From: Aeribacillus composti
Lineage (GTDB): Bacteria; Bacillota; Bacilli; Bacillales; Aeribacillaceae
Direction: 5' to 3'
DNA: 64,000 nt
NCBI RefSeq assembly: GCF_007827555.1
Contig: NZ_VISS01000007.1
Span: 1-64,000, forward strand
In this document: one piece after another, positions 14,365 to 22,295 of the stretch
Position numbering within the stretch: position 1 is the stretch's first letter
How the letters are laid out: every line of letters starts with the position of its first letter
Position numbers and translations under genes: made by a program
Notes under the pieces: model-generated
What the model was told of the DNA's origin: nothing
Seen by the model: only the letters and a program-made list of their open reading frames with translations
Database searches by the model: none

Positions 14365-14488
14365 TATAACACAATACGTAATGTGTATTTATTATATATT
14401 CTTTTCAACTGTATAACATTAGCGAATATTCACAATTTTTAATGTGATTTTGTGTATTTTAACTAAAAATTTACGTATTTGTGTTATA
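14365..14488 (-). promoter_or_regulatory. Paired operator-like sites upstream of the amidohydrolase operon
   Basis: The word TATAACACAATACGTAA occurs on the plus strand at 14365-14381 and again, with one extra A, on the minus strand at 14471-14488. The first copy is also part of a palindrome, ACACAATACGTAATGTGT (14369-14386). The stretch is AT-rich and between the operon start and phage debris. A dimeric repressor or activator bound at both sites is inferred; no regulator gene is adjacent. Confidence 0.5.
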
Positions 14489-14603
14489 TATTCTGACATA
14501 AATGACATTTTTTTTAGGTAGACGGTATATGTGGGAGCGGATTTGTTTCCATATTTCAGAAATAAAAAGCCCAGTTTTTCAACTGAGCTAAATAAATAAT
14601 TTT

Positions 14604-14960
14604 TCAGTAACCGTCACATATAAGGACTTCCAAACGAACAGGCAATGTTGAATGAATCCGAATGTGACAGTAAAAGAGATGACCAGATTTAAATCTTGTA
14701 CTCTTCATCCGTAGTGTAATCCCTTTTGCATGCCGGTTGAAATTTTGCAACGTGACTGGTTCATTCGGATGGCCGCCATCAGTAACCGGCTTTGTCCGAA
14801 TTGTTTTGTCCGAAAAGATTTCCTCCTGCAAATTCGGCTTCCATCAGAACCATTTTATCCGATCACATATAAGGGAATACGCCAGGACGAATGATCGGCG
14901 CCGTAACAGTCAGATACCCTTGTGTCTTCTTCGTAATCTTGTATGCGTTTTTCCCTTATA
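14604..14960 (-). pseudogene. Remnant of a phage DUF2213-type head/protease protein
   Basis: Two reading frames carry successive pieces of one protein. First, from about 14950, KITKKTQGYLTVTAPIIRPG then VFPY, ended by a TGA. Then, in another frame, EEIFSDKTIRTKPVTDGGHP followed by NEPVTLQNFNRHAKGIT. The order 'GYLTV..RPGVFPY ... EEIFSDKTI ... PVTDGGHP..VT..N....AKG' is what I expect from DUF2213 phage proteins. The rest of the gene is absent or scrambled past 14700. It is a decayed prophage fragment; the family assignment is by eye. Confidence 0.5.
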
Positions 14961-14983
14961 CACATTACATCCTTTCTCAGGTA

Positions 14984-15012
14984 AAATAAAAAGCACTCCT
15001 AAAAGGAGCGCC
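14984..15012 (-). terminator. Terminator of a small leftward transcript
   Basis: GCGCTCCT...AGGAGTGC stem (one G-T pair) followed by TTTTTATTTT on the minus strand. It ends whatever is transcribed through the two small frames at 15026-15370. Confidence 0.65.
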
Positions 15013-15025
15013 AATTTTTGAAAAA

Positions 15026-15169
15026 TTAATGGAATTCAACATCATCTATCTTCCATGAAAAACGATCAGATCTTGTATCTTCATTTTGTTTTTCTTTTTG
15101 ATCATCAACAGGTTTATTTTTATTAATAACAACAGGTTCTTTACTATCCTCTTTCATTTTCTTGACCAT
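15026..15169 (-). CDS. Small unrecognised protein, possibly phage-derived
   Basis: 47 codons, MVKKMKEDSKEPVVINKNK to RFSWKIDDVEFH. Very charged, no signal peptide. I do not recognise it. A strong terminator sits 14 bp after its stop and a DUF2213 phage remnant follows, so a phage structural-module origin is plausible. The ribosome site is weak. Confidence 0.35.
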   Translation of the reverse strand: MVKKMKEDSKEPVVINKNKPVDDQKEKQNEDTRSDRFSWKIDDVEFH

Positions 15170-15205
15170 CTCACATATAAAAAATTGTGATCACTATAAT
15201 CTGCT

Positions 15206-15370
15206 TTATTTTAAAAGTCGCTTCTTTATCCAAAAATATTTCTTCTTCTCCCTAATAAACTGATTTGGAAAAATTTTTTCTTCAACAATGCTATTAAACG
15301 GTTTAAATTCAACTTTTTCGCTTAATTCTTCATCATCAAATGCTGGGTATCGTAACGTACCTACAACCAT
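15206..15370 (-). CDS. Small unrecognised protein, possibly phage-derived
   Basis: 54 codons starting MVVGTLRYPAFDDEELSEKV and ending in a basic KKKYFWIKKRLLK tail. It lies just upstream of the preceding small frame on the same strand. No family recognised. An upstream GGAGG is too far away for an ideal ribosome site, so it may be the relic of a longer gene. Confidence 0.3.
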   Translation of the reverse strand: MVVGTLRYPAFDDEELSEKVEFKPFNSIVEEKIFPNQFIREKKKYFWIKKRLLK

Positions 15371-15480
15371 ATGGATTACCAGGAAGCCCTCCTGCAGGTG
15401 GATTATTTACTGTACAAAAAACTTTCCATCTATTTGTCTATGAGCTTTTCTTACTCTTTTATCGTGTGATATCGATTATT

Positions 15481-16041
15481 GTTTCAAATCTTATGGGTTA
15501 GATAAAAACGAAGAGTTGCTTCAGCCTTTCTTGCGGTCTGATACAGTTTTAATTCCTCATAGTTAAGATAAAAACGTTGCCGAATCCGCAGCCGAATCCG
15601 AATCCGAACCCGTTTCAATTCCTCATAGTTAAGATAAAAACAGGAGACCGTTTACGAAATGATTAAGGTAGAAATTCGTTTCAATTCCTCATAGTTAAGA
15701 TAAAAACAGTGGATTTCCAGTTGCAAGTGCTTTGATCTCCGCAGTTTCAATTCCTCATAGTTAAGATAAAAACCAGCAAATCCTCGCTCATCGTTAACCG
15801 ATTTACAATGTTTCAATTCCTCATAGTTAAGATAAAAACACATTCCCTTTTCACAAATTGCAAAAGTGCATTTGTTGTTTCAATTCCTCATAGTTAAGAT
15901 AAAAACGTTGCTTGCACTGGGTATTCGTTTCCTTCTAAGTCTAGTTTCAATTCCTCATAGTTAAGATAAAAACGTTTCTTTCGATCGCAAGACTTAATTG
16001 GCATGATTGAAGTTTCAATTCCTCATAGTTAAGATAAAAAC
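15481..16041 (-). CRISPR. CRISPR array 1 (type I-B repeat)
   Basis: Eight 30-nt repeats start at 15546, 15612, 15678, 15744, 15810, 15877, 15944 and 16012, plus a degenerate 29-nt terminal repeat at 15481-15509. Spacers are 36-38 nt, eight in all. On the plus strand the repeat begins GTTTCAATTCC and ends GATAAAAAC; the crRNA strand is the minus strand, whose repeat ends ATTGAAAC, the usual type I-B 5' handle. The degenerate repeat marks the old end on the left, so new spacers enter on the right, next to the leader. The repeat at 15546 has one change (GTTTT for GTTTC). Confidence 0.97.
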
Positions 16042-16232
16042 CCCAAAAAGTTGTTGATATGACTAGATTTTGATAATAATGAAAATTTTGTTATTTCAAT
16101 TTTAGCTTAAACAGGAATTTTTATCAATTCTTTGTTTTTCGTTTATTTTCTGCAGATTTTGCATCGTTACTCTAAAAAAGAAAGTGTCGTCGATCCCCCG
16201 GGATTTTTGCACGATTGGAGGTCGACGACAAT
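16042..16232 (-). promoter_or_regulatory. Leader of CRISPR array 1 with promoter and palindrome
   Basis: About 190 bp clearly homologous to the leader of array 2. On the minus strand it holds -35 TTGATA (16122-16127), a 17-bp spacer and -10 TAAAAT (16099-16104), giving a start about 50 nt before the first repeat. At its far end TGTCGTCGA (16185-16193) and its complement (16222-16230) form a hairpin. The conservation of the whole block between the two arrays marks it as the functional leader. Confidence 0.85.
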
Positions 16233-16387
16233 TTTTAAGAAATGAGATTTCATTTTATATTGGATAATGAAAATTACTTTATATATTCATAACAAACTTT
16301 GAATTTTAGGTACCGTCAAGAATTTTGTGTAATGTAAGATAGATAGGGTATCTCTGAAATGGATTTAGAATAGAGAGGGATATTTCC

Positions 16388-16425
16388 TCCACACAGGAGA
16401 CTGAATATTCAGTCTCCTGTGTGGA
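16388..16425. repeat. 38-bp perfect palindrome inside the IS remnant
   Basis: Centre at 16406/16407 in the sequence ACTGAATATTCAGT, flanked by CCACACAGG and its complement. The second IS copy keeps the centre (GACTGAATATTCAG near 29070-29085) but has A/T runs as arms. Probably the element's own terminator. Confidence 0.7.
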
Positions 16426-16465
16426 AAGGGAGAATCCCCTTATTTTGTTTATTTACAATATTTAG

Positions 16466-16735
16466 TTAACAATAACGTTCTTCAAACATTCGTTGAAGGG
16501 TTTCATGCGCTTCGGCAAATCCTCGCAACTTTCGCCCTGCCCATTTCTCATTAAAATCTTGAACAGTCAAATACACGACTTTTTCCGCGGCTTCTAAACT
16601 GCTCAAACTGTTCATCGGCTTTAGACGTTTCCGAATCTCAAGTATCCGAGAGAAGTTCAATCTTGGGGAAATGAGTTGGATGTCCTTCTTACCTTTATGA
16701 ATGATCCAAGCAGTATTCGAAGTGTGCTCGACCAT
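16466..16735 (-). pseudogene. IS256-family transposase, C-terminal fragment
   Basis: 89 codons. The segment LEIRKRLKPMNSLSSLEAAE then KVVYLTVQDFNEKWAGRKLRG and AEAHETLQRMFEERY matches the end of IS256-type transposases (IRKVIYTTN... KLLYL... KKWTGR... ). It is out of phase with or separated from the N-terminal piece by only a few bases and lacks the usual TTNAIESFN block, so no active enzyme is made. Confidence 0.65.
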
Positions 16736-16741
16736 TTTGAC

Positions 16742-17074
16742 TCAAAACAGTTGAAACATCTGTAACGCTATTTCCTTATTCGGTGCGCAAAAAATCAGTT
16801 TGAGATCTTCTGCCACTTCAAATTGGTCTTTTTTTCGAACACGACTGAGTGTGTTACGGACTTTGTGAACGACACAACGCTGCACATCGGCTTTCGGATA
16901 AACAGTTTTAAAGGCTTCTTCCAGCCCCGGTAGTCCATTCGTTCCAGCCTGTTCAATTTCGAGGAAACTTTTCATTTCTTCTCGCATGATCAGTTCTAAT
17001 TTTTCCTTTACAAACTGACGAATAACACTTTCCAGTTGATTTGCCCAGTCTACATTCGGTATACTTTTAGACAT
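16742..17074 (-). pseudogene. IS256-family transposase, internally deleted N-terminal fragment
   Basis: Starts MSKSIPNVDWANQLESVIRQ after AAAGGAGAACCCTGCCT. The N-terminal ELIMREEMKSFLEIEQAG is joined directly to GLPGLEEAFKTVYPKADVQRC and VVHKVRNTL. In intact IS256 enzymes these two parts are separated by the first catalytic Asp region, so about 120-140 residues are missing. Non-functional. Confidence 0.7.
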
Positions 17075-17227
17075 AGGCAGGGTTCTCCTTTCTCTGGAAT
17101 GTGTTTTTGTCCAAATCAGAGAATACCCTATTTCCTTTTGGTCTAGCAAAATGCTTTACACAAACTTTTATACATCATCAAATTATTGGTGCTCAGCTAT
17201 TCAAAGATAAGAAGAGAAATTTTATTT

Positions 17228-17278
17228 AAAAAGCAGCCTAAAACACGAATATAGAAGGTTTAGGCTGCTTCCTTTTTC
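17228..17278 (-). terminator. Terminator of the LiaG-like gene
   Basis: Perfect 12-bp stem, AAGCAGCCTAAA (17231-17242) with TTTAGGCTGCTT (17259-17270), with T-rich sequence on both sides, so it could serve both strands. Confidence 0.8.
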
Positions 17279-17387
17279 TATTGACTTTTAATATTTTAAG
17301 AGTGCGGCACTTGTTAAGTATTTTATTAAAGAGATAGACATCATTCTTGCTTCCCTAGTTAATCAATGAACGCTTTTTCACATCATT

Positions 17388-18299
17388 TTAATAAATTTTA
17401 ATGTTGCCGCTTGATACGCTTACGTCGATAGGATGTTCACCTGACCCATGGGTACCTTTGATGTTTTTATTATCTATTTTTTTGCTAGTTAGCGGAAAAT
17501 CACATGTTATATTGCCGCTGTTTGTCTTTCCGTTTAAAGTAAAGTCAGCATCAGTCGGAAGATTAAGATCCACCACTCCTGAACTTACTTCAATATCAAC
17601 TGAATCTGTTAATTCATCCATTTGTATATTTAAATTTCCAGATGATAGCTCAGCCTCAATAGCTCCGATATAATGCTTTACTTTGAGGTTTCCAGAACTA
17701 ATATCAAATGATCCTGTTTCTGTCGTTAATGAGTCTATATCGACATTCCCCGATGAACTATCATGCTCAAAATGTTTAACCGATACATTCTTCAGGTTGA
17801 CTTTTCCCGAGCCTATATCTAATATTAATTCATCTAGTTTCATCGGTTCATTTTTTGAAAGGCCAGAGAAATTCAAATTCCCGGAGCCAAGATTTATAGC
17901 CATGTTTCGATCATAATCTTCAGGGATGTAAATATTCAATCTTGCCTTGTTATGAAACAACCACCCAAACCATTTCCATTTCTGTTTCGCACTTACTTTT
18001 ACTTTGTCTCCATGCTGTTTAACAATCAGCTTTCCCTTTCCATCTAAATCAGCTTTTAAATCTTCTCGATTTTCCGGAATAATCGTTGTGCTAACACCTG
18101 AGGCATCAATTTCAATCATTTCAATTCCCTCTGATGTAACGGACTGGGTTCTTTGATTTCCTAAAGGCCACCAACTAAAATTGATTGGATTCAAAAAGAT
18201 AATATATAAACCAATAAATCCGATGATACCCAACAGAATCGCAAAAAATCTTTTCAATGTTTTCCCTTCCTTCCCAAAAATTTTTCGCAGCTTTATCAC
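17388..18299 (-). CDS. LiaG-like membrane-anchored DUF4097 beta-repeat protein
   Basis: 303 aa. Residues about 18-36 form one membrane span (FFAILLGIIGFIGLYIIFL), after which the bulk is predicted outside the cell. The C-terminal half is a right-handed beta-repeat with recurring SSGN/GSGN turns (DIGSGKVNL, DSSSGNVDI, DISSGNLKV, ELSSGNLNI, EVSSGVVDL, VSSGNIKI), the DUF4097 pattern, and it resembles LiaG/YvqG of the B. subtilis cell-envelope stress operon. No liaFSR genes are next to it. It stands alone between an IS remnant and CRISPR array 2. Confidence 0.75.
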   Translation of the reverse strand: MIKLRKIFGKEGKTLKRFFAILLGIIGFIGLYIIFLNPINFSWWPLGNQRTQSVTSEGIEMIEIDASGVSTTIIPENREDLKADLDGKGKLIVKQHGDKVKVSAKQKWKWFGWLFHNKARLNIYIPEDYDRNMAINLGSGNLNFSGLSKNEPMKLDELILDIGSGKVNLKNVSVKHFEHDSSSGNVDIDSLTTETGSFDISSGNLKVKHYIGAIEAELSSGNLNIQMDELTDSVDIEVSSGVVDLNLPTDADFTLNGKTNSGNITCDFPLTSKKIDNKNIKGTHGSGEHPIDVSVSSGNIKIY

Positions 18300-18979
18300 T
18301 TGATTTGTTTATCCTTTAGCACTCCGCTCAGCAAGGGGCAACAAAGTAGCACCGATCCTCCCCTTGTATACAAAATATTTTGACTAGAATTTTACATAGT
18401 CTTCTTCCACATATTGCGAATTTTCATACTAACATGTCAATGAAACAGCTTCATTAACAAATCCCTAGTGCAAGAAGTTCGCCTAAACAAATACAAAAAA
18501 AGCAATGACTCTCCAAATCCACAGCCTTTTCGCGTTCTTATTTTAGAGAAGATTTTTAGCCTCATAAACAGCTATTATCCAAAAACTTCAAGCTGGATTG
18601 ATTAAATGAATTTAATGGAAAAACAAATTCAATTACTTTTCTCTTCCTTAGAATACAGAGAAAAGTGATTTTCCAAAATGGACCTCAAATGTATATTCAA
18701 CTAAGTCTTGAGACTTATTTATGATGAAATGATTATGGGGCCTGTCCCCCACTACGTGATTGTAATGAGGGAAGACCCCGTATACCGTAAGTTTCTAATC
18801 CGTACAATAAAAAATATGGTCTTGATGCGTCTAAAGCCAAGTGATATTGTACTCCCATTTTTCGACTATTAGTACTTTCCTACAGGATGTCAAGCAAAAT
18901 TCCATCATCATCCTGGTCATTAAAATCCAGAAGAATCAACATGTTGCGCTGGAGTCAGAAAACACTGTCAATGTAAAAT
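18300..18979. other. Gene-free stretch before CRISPR array 2
   Basis: 680 bp with only short frames broken by stops. A plus-strand run MEKQIQLLFSSLEYREK near 18616 looks protein-like but stops at once. No RNA gene or clear terminator seen. Probably debris of an older gene or element. Confidence 0.5.
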
Positions 18980-19548
18980 GTTTTAATTCCTCGTAGTTAA
19001 GATAAAAACGAAAGTACATCCAGACTTGAGGTTTTGGTTGTTGGTGAGTTTCAATTCCTCATAGTTAAGATAAAAACTGTTTTGCCGGTGCCACTTGCTT
19101 TTCATTCCTTTCTCTGTTTCAATCCCTCATAGTTAAGATAAAAACTTTATTGGTCGGAAAGAATCAAAGATGTCGATAATTATCGTTTCAATCCCTCATA
19201 GTTAAGATAAAAACGCTAGAAGACCCGGCTCACCCGGCTCCGTCTGAAAAAAGTTTCAATCCCTCATAGTTAAGATAAAAACATTTCTCTGATTTTAGCT
19301 TTTATTTCACTCTCGATAGTTTCAATCCCTCATAGTTAAGATAAAAACGTCTACACCGGGCGCGGTACAGAATCTCCGGGAGCGAAGTTTCAATCCCTCA
19401 TAGTTAAGATAAAAACCCCCACCTCGTGGATAACGATAAATTGCTGTTTCTGCGTTTCAATCCCTCATAGTTAAGATAAAAACCTATTTTTTTCGCGAAG
19501 TCTAATACGTAAGTCGTGGTTTCAATCCCTCATAGTTAAGATAAAAAC
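18980..19548 (-). CRISPR. CRISPR array 2 (type I-B repeat, variant)
   Basis: Nine 30-nt repeats at 18980, 19048, 19116, 19185, 19253, 19319, 19387, 19454 and 19519, with eight spacers of 35-39 nt. The seven leader-side repeats read GTTTCAATCCC; the two oldest (18980, 19048) read ...AATTCC like array 1, and 18980 has two further changes. The array is transcribed leftward from the leader at 19549-19738 and lies directly downstream of cas6 in the same direction. Confidence 0.97.
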
Positions 19549-19738
19549 CCAAAAAATCATTGATGGTGCAAGGTTTTGATAATAATGGAAATTTTGTTAT
19601 TTTCATTTTAGCGTAAACAGTCAATTTTATCAATTCTTTGTTTTCCTTGTATTTTCTGTATTTTTTATATCGTTACTCTGAAAAATGAAGTGTCGTCGAT
19701 CCCCTGGGATTAGTGCGCTATTGAGGATCGACGACAAA
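19549..19738 (-). promoter_or_regulatory. Leader of CRISPR array 2 with promoter and 12-bp inverted repeat
   Basis: Minus-strand -35 TTGATA (19628-19633), 17-bp spacer, -10 TAAAAT (19605-19610), the same as in leader 1. At the distal end TGTCGTCGATCC (19691-19702) and its perfect complement (19725-19736) form a hairpin 11 bp after the cas6 stop. It may stop cas operon transcription or be a protein site for spacer integration; no T-run follows, so the first is uncertain. Confidence 0.85.
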
Positions 19739-19747
19739 GAAAGAAAA

Positions 19748-20494
19748 CTATTCTATGATTTCAAACATACCGAATCCTTGTGAATTTTTGGCCCCGATGC
19801 CGACGTCATACATAAATTTCAAATAAGAAGGCGGAGCTTGAATTTCGTAAGTTCCATTCCATGCATTGATACGAAACTCTTTAAACGCTGTAACAACTTT
19901 ATCTTTTTCCGTTACTTTTATCGGCTTAATAGTTACTCTCTCTGTTGGCTGTTCTTGAAAATAGGCTTGAAACTTATTGCAAAAATTTTTCTCTACCATA
20001 TCTGAAAAAACAAGATCAAACGGCGAGAAAAAATGCGTTCGCTTTTCACCGTATCGGTTTTCATAAGTGCTATAAACCGTAAGTGGCGATAGCATCCGAA
20101 TTTGATAAGTATGTTTTTCCGCGATCTTTAATGGTTTTACCACTGTCTCCTCGATATGAATCGGCTGTCCGTTTAACATGAATTGTTCTTTCAATAAATA
20201 GTTTCTCGCTAAATCCACAATAAGCGAATCTAACATAGAAGAAACATACCATGTTACTTGGTCAAAAAACTCGATTTTTTTCTCATGACGATGAATGCGG
20301 TATGTTCCATACAAACGGCTAAATGTAAACATTTTAAACCGCCGCTTTTCCTTCGTATATCCAACGTTATGCAAAAAATCCGCAAGGTCAAAATCTTGAA
20401 TGGAGCGGTATAAAAATCCTTGCAATACTTCTTCATAGTTGATAGGTAATATAAGGGTTCCATTTTTTGGTCTAAATCGAATCGTAAGCCTCAT
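19748..20494 (-). CDS. cas6: CRISPR endoribonuclease Cas6
   Basis: Cuts the pre-crRNA in the repeat. 248 aa, a RAMP protein with two ferredoxin-like halves and the C-terminal glycine-rich loop GIGAKNSQGFGMFEI typical of Cas6. A His near residue 40-50 (FLHNVGY) may be catalytic. It is the last gene of the operon, next to array 2, whereas many type I-B loci carry cas6 first. It starts 9 bp after the cas2 stop with AGGAGG before it. Confidence 0.94.
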   Translation of the reverse strand: MRLTIRFRPKNGTLILPINYEEVLQGFLYRSIQDFDLADFLHNVGYTKEKRRFKMFTFSRLYGTYRIHRHEKKIEFFDQVTWYVSSMLDSLIVDLARNYLLKEQFMLNGQPIHIEETVVKPLKIAEKHTYQIRMLSPLTVYSTYENRYGEKRTHFFSPFDLVFSDMVEKNFCNKFQAYFQEQPTERVTIKPIKVTEKDKVVTAFKEFRINAWNGTYEIQAPPSYLKFMYDVGIGAKNSQGFGMFEIIE

Positions 20495-20503
20495 CTGTTC
20501 CTC

Positions 20504-20767
20504 CTATAAAATGTTGTCTTCTCCACCTTTGCGTAATCCCATCTCTTCCCGCTTCGAATATTTTTGCGTGCGAAACGTATAAAACACTACAGAATCTGTA
20601 TCGGGATCCATGATGTTCGCCAGCTCCATTTTTAACTTTACATAGTTTGCTTCGGAAATTTCCCCTTCCAACACCGAGTTTTGCACCCAATATAAATATT
20701 TCCTTGCGATCTTTAACGCTTTCGCGACACGTTTTTTATCAAAATCATAGACTAGTATCACAAACAT
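20504..20767 (-). CDS. cas2: CRISPR-associated Cas2
   Basis: Forms the Cas1-Cas2 spacer integrase. From the chosen ATG the protein is 87 aa starting MFVILVYDFDKKRVAKALKI, with the first beta-strand VYDF holding the conserved Asp and the DSVVFYTF segment. The start at 20767 is taken over one five codons earlier because MFVILVYDF is the family start. It lies 9 bp after the cas1 stop. Confidence 0.95.
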   Translation of the reverse strand: MFVILVYDFDKKRVAKALKIARKYLYWVQNSVLEGEISEANYVKLKMELANIMDPDTDSVVFYTFRTQKYSKREEMGLRKGGEDNIL

Positions 20768-20775
20768 AGCAACAC

Positions 20776-21783
20776 CTACCATAACGAGCGATACGGCTCA
20801 TATTCTTTTTCGCCGAGAAGATGCTTTTGAATTTTATAAAGCTCGAGACGAATGAGACGACGGTATGAGACAGACTTACCAAGATGCCTGTGATTGACTG
20901 TTGTTTTCATGCGCTTGTCCAATTCCTCGATAAATTTTCTCCGCCCCTCCTCCGATAACAAAATTCCTTCCATATGTTTGTCAAAATCTTTTTTCGTAAT
21001 CATCTTTTTATTTACAAGAGTAAAAATGAGGCGATCGACCATAATCGGTTTAAAAATTTCCGCAACATCTAGGTTTAAAGAAAATTTTCTAAAATTAGTC
21101 GCGTGTAAGAATCCGATACGCGGGTCTAAATACGTTTTGTAGATTTCACTTAGCACCGTTGTATAGCAAATCTGATTCCCGAAACTAATCATTGCGTTTA
21201 AACGATTGAGCGGCGGCCGCTTCGAGCGCTTTTCAAACAAAAAGTCTCGGTTATGGTTTAAAATATCATCAAACATGCTGTAATATTTCTCGCGTATATG
21301 CCCTTCTGTCGACATCATTTCCTCGACGCTTGTCCATTGTTCCAGTTTCGCCCGGCTTGATTGGAAATCCAAAATCATTTCCTTAAACTTCTCGTTATTG
21401 GTTTTAACACGGTTTTGATAATATTTCAGCACTTGTATCATTTGCCCGATCGAACCTTCAATGAATTTTCGCGCTAAAGCAAGACGTTTTTCTGGATTCA
21501 AATACGCTTCGGCCTGTTTTAAAATGACGTGACCCGCATTTAAATGCTCGCGCGGATAAAACGTTCCCGTGTAATAGCCGTAATGATTAAAATAGTGAAT
21601 GCAGATATTTTTTTGTGCCATCAGTTCTAAAAACTTCTTCGTTGCATTCACTTCTCCAAAAATATAAATATCATTGATATCTTCAACAGGAAGCTTCCGT
21701 TTACGCTCAGTTGTCTCAAAACAAATACTGTTGTCTTCGCGGCTTAGTTCGCCGCTTTGAAAAATATAGAGCGTCTTTTTCAT
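20776..21783 (-). CDS. cas1: CRISPR-associated integrase Cas1
   Basis: Metal-dependent integrase for new spacers. About 335 aa, start MKKTLYIFQSGELSREDNSI, an N-terminal beta domain and a helical C-terminal domain with the metal ligands in EGHIREKYY, GFLHATNFRK and LDVAEIFKP. GGAGG stands at good spacing; an adjacent ATG three bases upstream (21786) overlaps the cas4 stop. Type I-B sequence features. Confidence 0.96.
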   Translation of the reverse strand: MKKTLYIFQSGELSREDNSICFETTERKRKLPVEDINDIYIFGEVNATKKFLELMAQKNICIHYFNHYGYYTGTFYPREHLNAGHVILKQAEAYLNPEKRLALARKFIEGSIGQMIQVLKYYQNRVKTNNEKFKEMILDFQSSRAKLEQWTSVEEMMSTEGHIREKYYSMFDDILNHNRDFLFEKRSKRPPLNRLNAMISFGNQICYTTVLSEIYKTYLDPRIGFLHATNFRKFSLNLDVAEIFKPIMVDRLIFTLVNKKMITKKDFDKHMEGILLSEEGRRKFIEELDKRMKTTVNHRHLGKSVSYRRLIRLELYKIQKHLLGEKEYEPYRSLW

Positions 21784-22295
21784 CATGATTCCTCCGCAAA
21801 ACAATATTCACGATAGGCACAGCTTCGGCAAAATCCTATTTTCTTTGGCTCTGGCGGTACAGGCAAACGGGCAATGCGGCGAATTTCAGCTATCGCCTCT
21901 TCCAATACTTTTTTTCCTTCTTCTGTCCATTCCACTTTCGTTACTTTCTTTTCTTTTGGAAATAAAAGCTCCCCTTTTGCCTCAATTCCCATTTTTCGCA
22001 ATGTGTCAAGATAAAACAATAATTGGTAATAGGCACTTTTTTCATATGTGGATGATTTTTTTACTTCACCGACAACAAGCGTATCCCCTTCGCGGCGAAT
22101 GCGGTCCACTTTAATATTGCCGATCAGCATTTCTTTCTTCTGACGCTGATAGCTTGTTTCCGAGATAAAACGGCCAATTTCGAGGTTATCATCCTCTTGG
22201 TCGGCGGCGATCTGATGTGTAATCAGCCAAACCTCGCGCTTGCAGATGAAGTAGTACCAAATATGTGTTCCATTTACATCCATTACATAGTCCAT
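21783..22295 (-). CDS. cas4: CRISPR-associated Cas4 exonuclease
   Basis: RecB-type nuclease that trims prespacers and helps pick the PAM. 170 aa with the iron-sulfur cysteines ICKREV near residue 18 and the C-terminal CRSCAYREYC cluster. The nuclease core is DRIRREGDTLVVGEVKKSST (Asp, Glu-Val-Lys). The start overlaps the cas3 end by 13 nt; a second ATG at 22283 (MDVNGTHIWYYF) is equally likely and overlaps the cas3 stop. Confidence 0.94.
   Translation of the reverse strand: MDYVMDVNGTHIWYYFICKREVWLITHQIAADQEDDNLEIGRFISETSYQRQKKEMLIGNIKVDRIRREGDTLVVGEVKKSSTYEKSAYYQLLFYLDTLRKMGIEAKGELLFPKEKKVTKVEWTEEGKKVLEEAIAEIRRIARLPVPPEPKKIGFCRSCAYREYCFAEES

Larger units (their letters stand above)
16311..17186 (-). 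mobile_element. Decayed IS256-family element, copy 1
   Basis: The ends carry related sequence in inverted orientation: left AATTTTGTGTAA...AGGGTATCTCTGAAATGG and right (minus strand) TTTGTGTAA...AGGGTATTCTCTGATTTGG. Two transposase pieces lie inside with an internal deletion. A 38-bp perfect palindrome sits near the left end. A shorter copy of the same element is at about 28978-29335. End points are approximate. Confidence 0.7.

Noticed and set aside
14319-14600. Purine riboswitch upstream of the deaminase operon
   Set aside because: The conserved loop words of the purine aptamer are absent on both strands.
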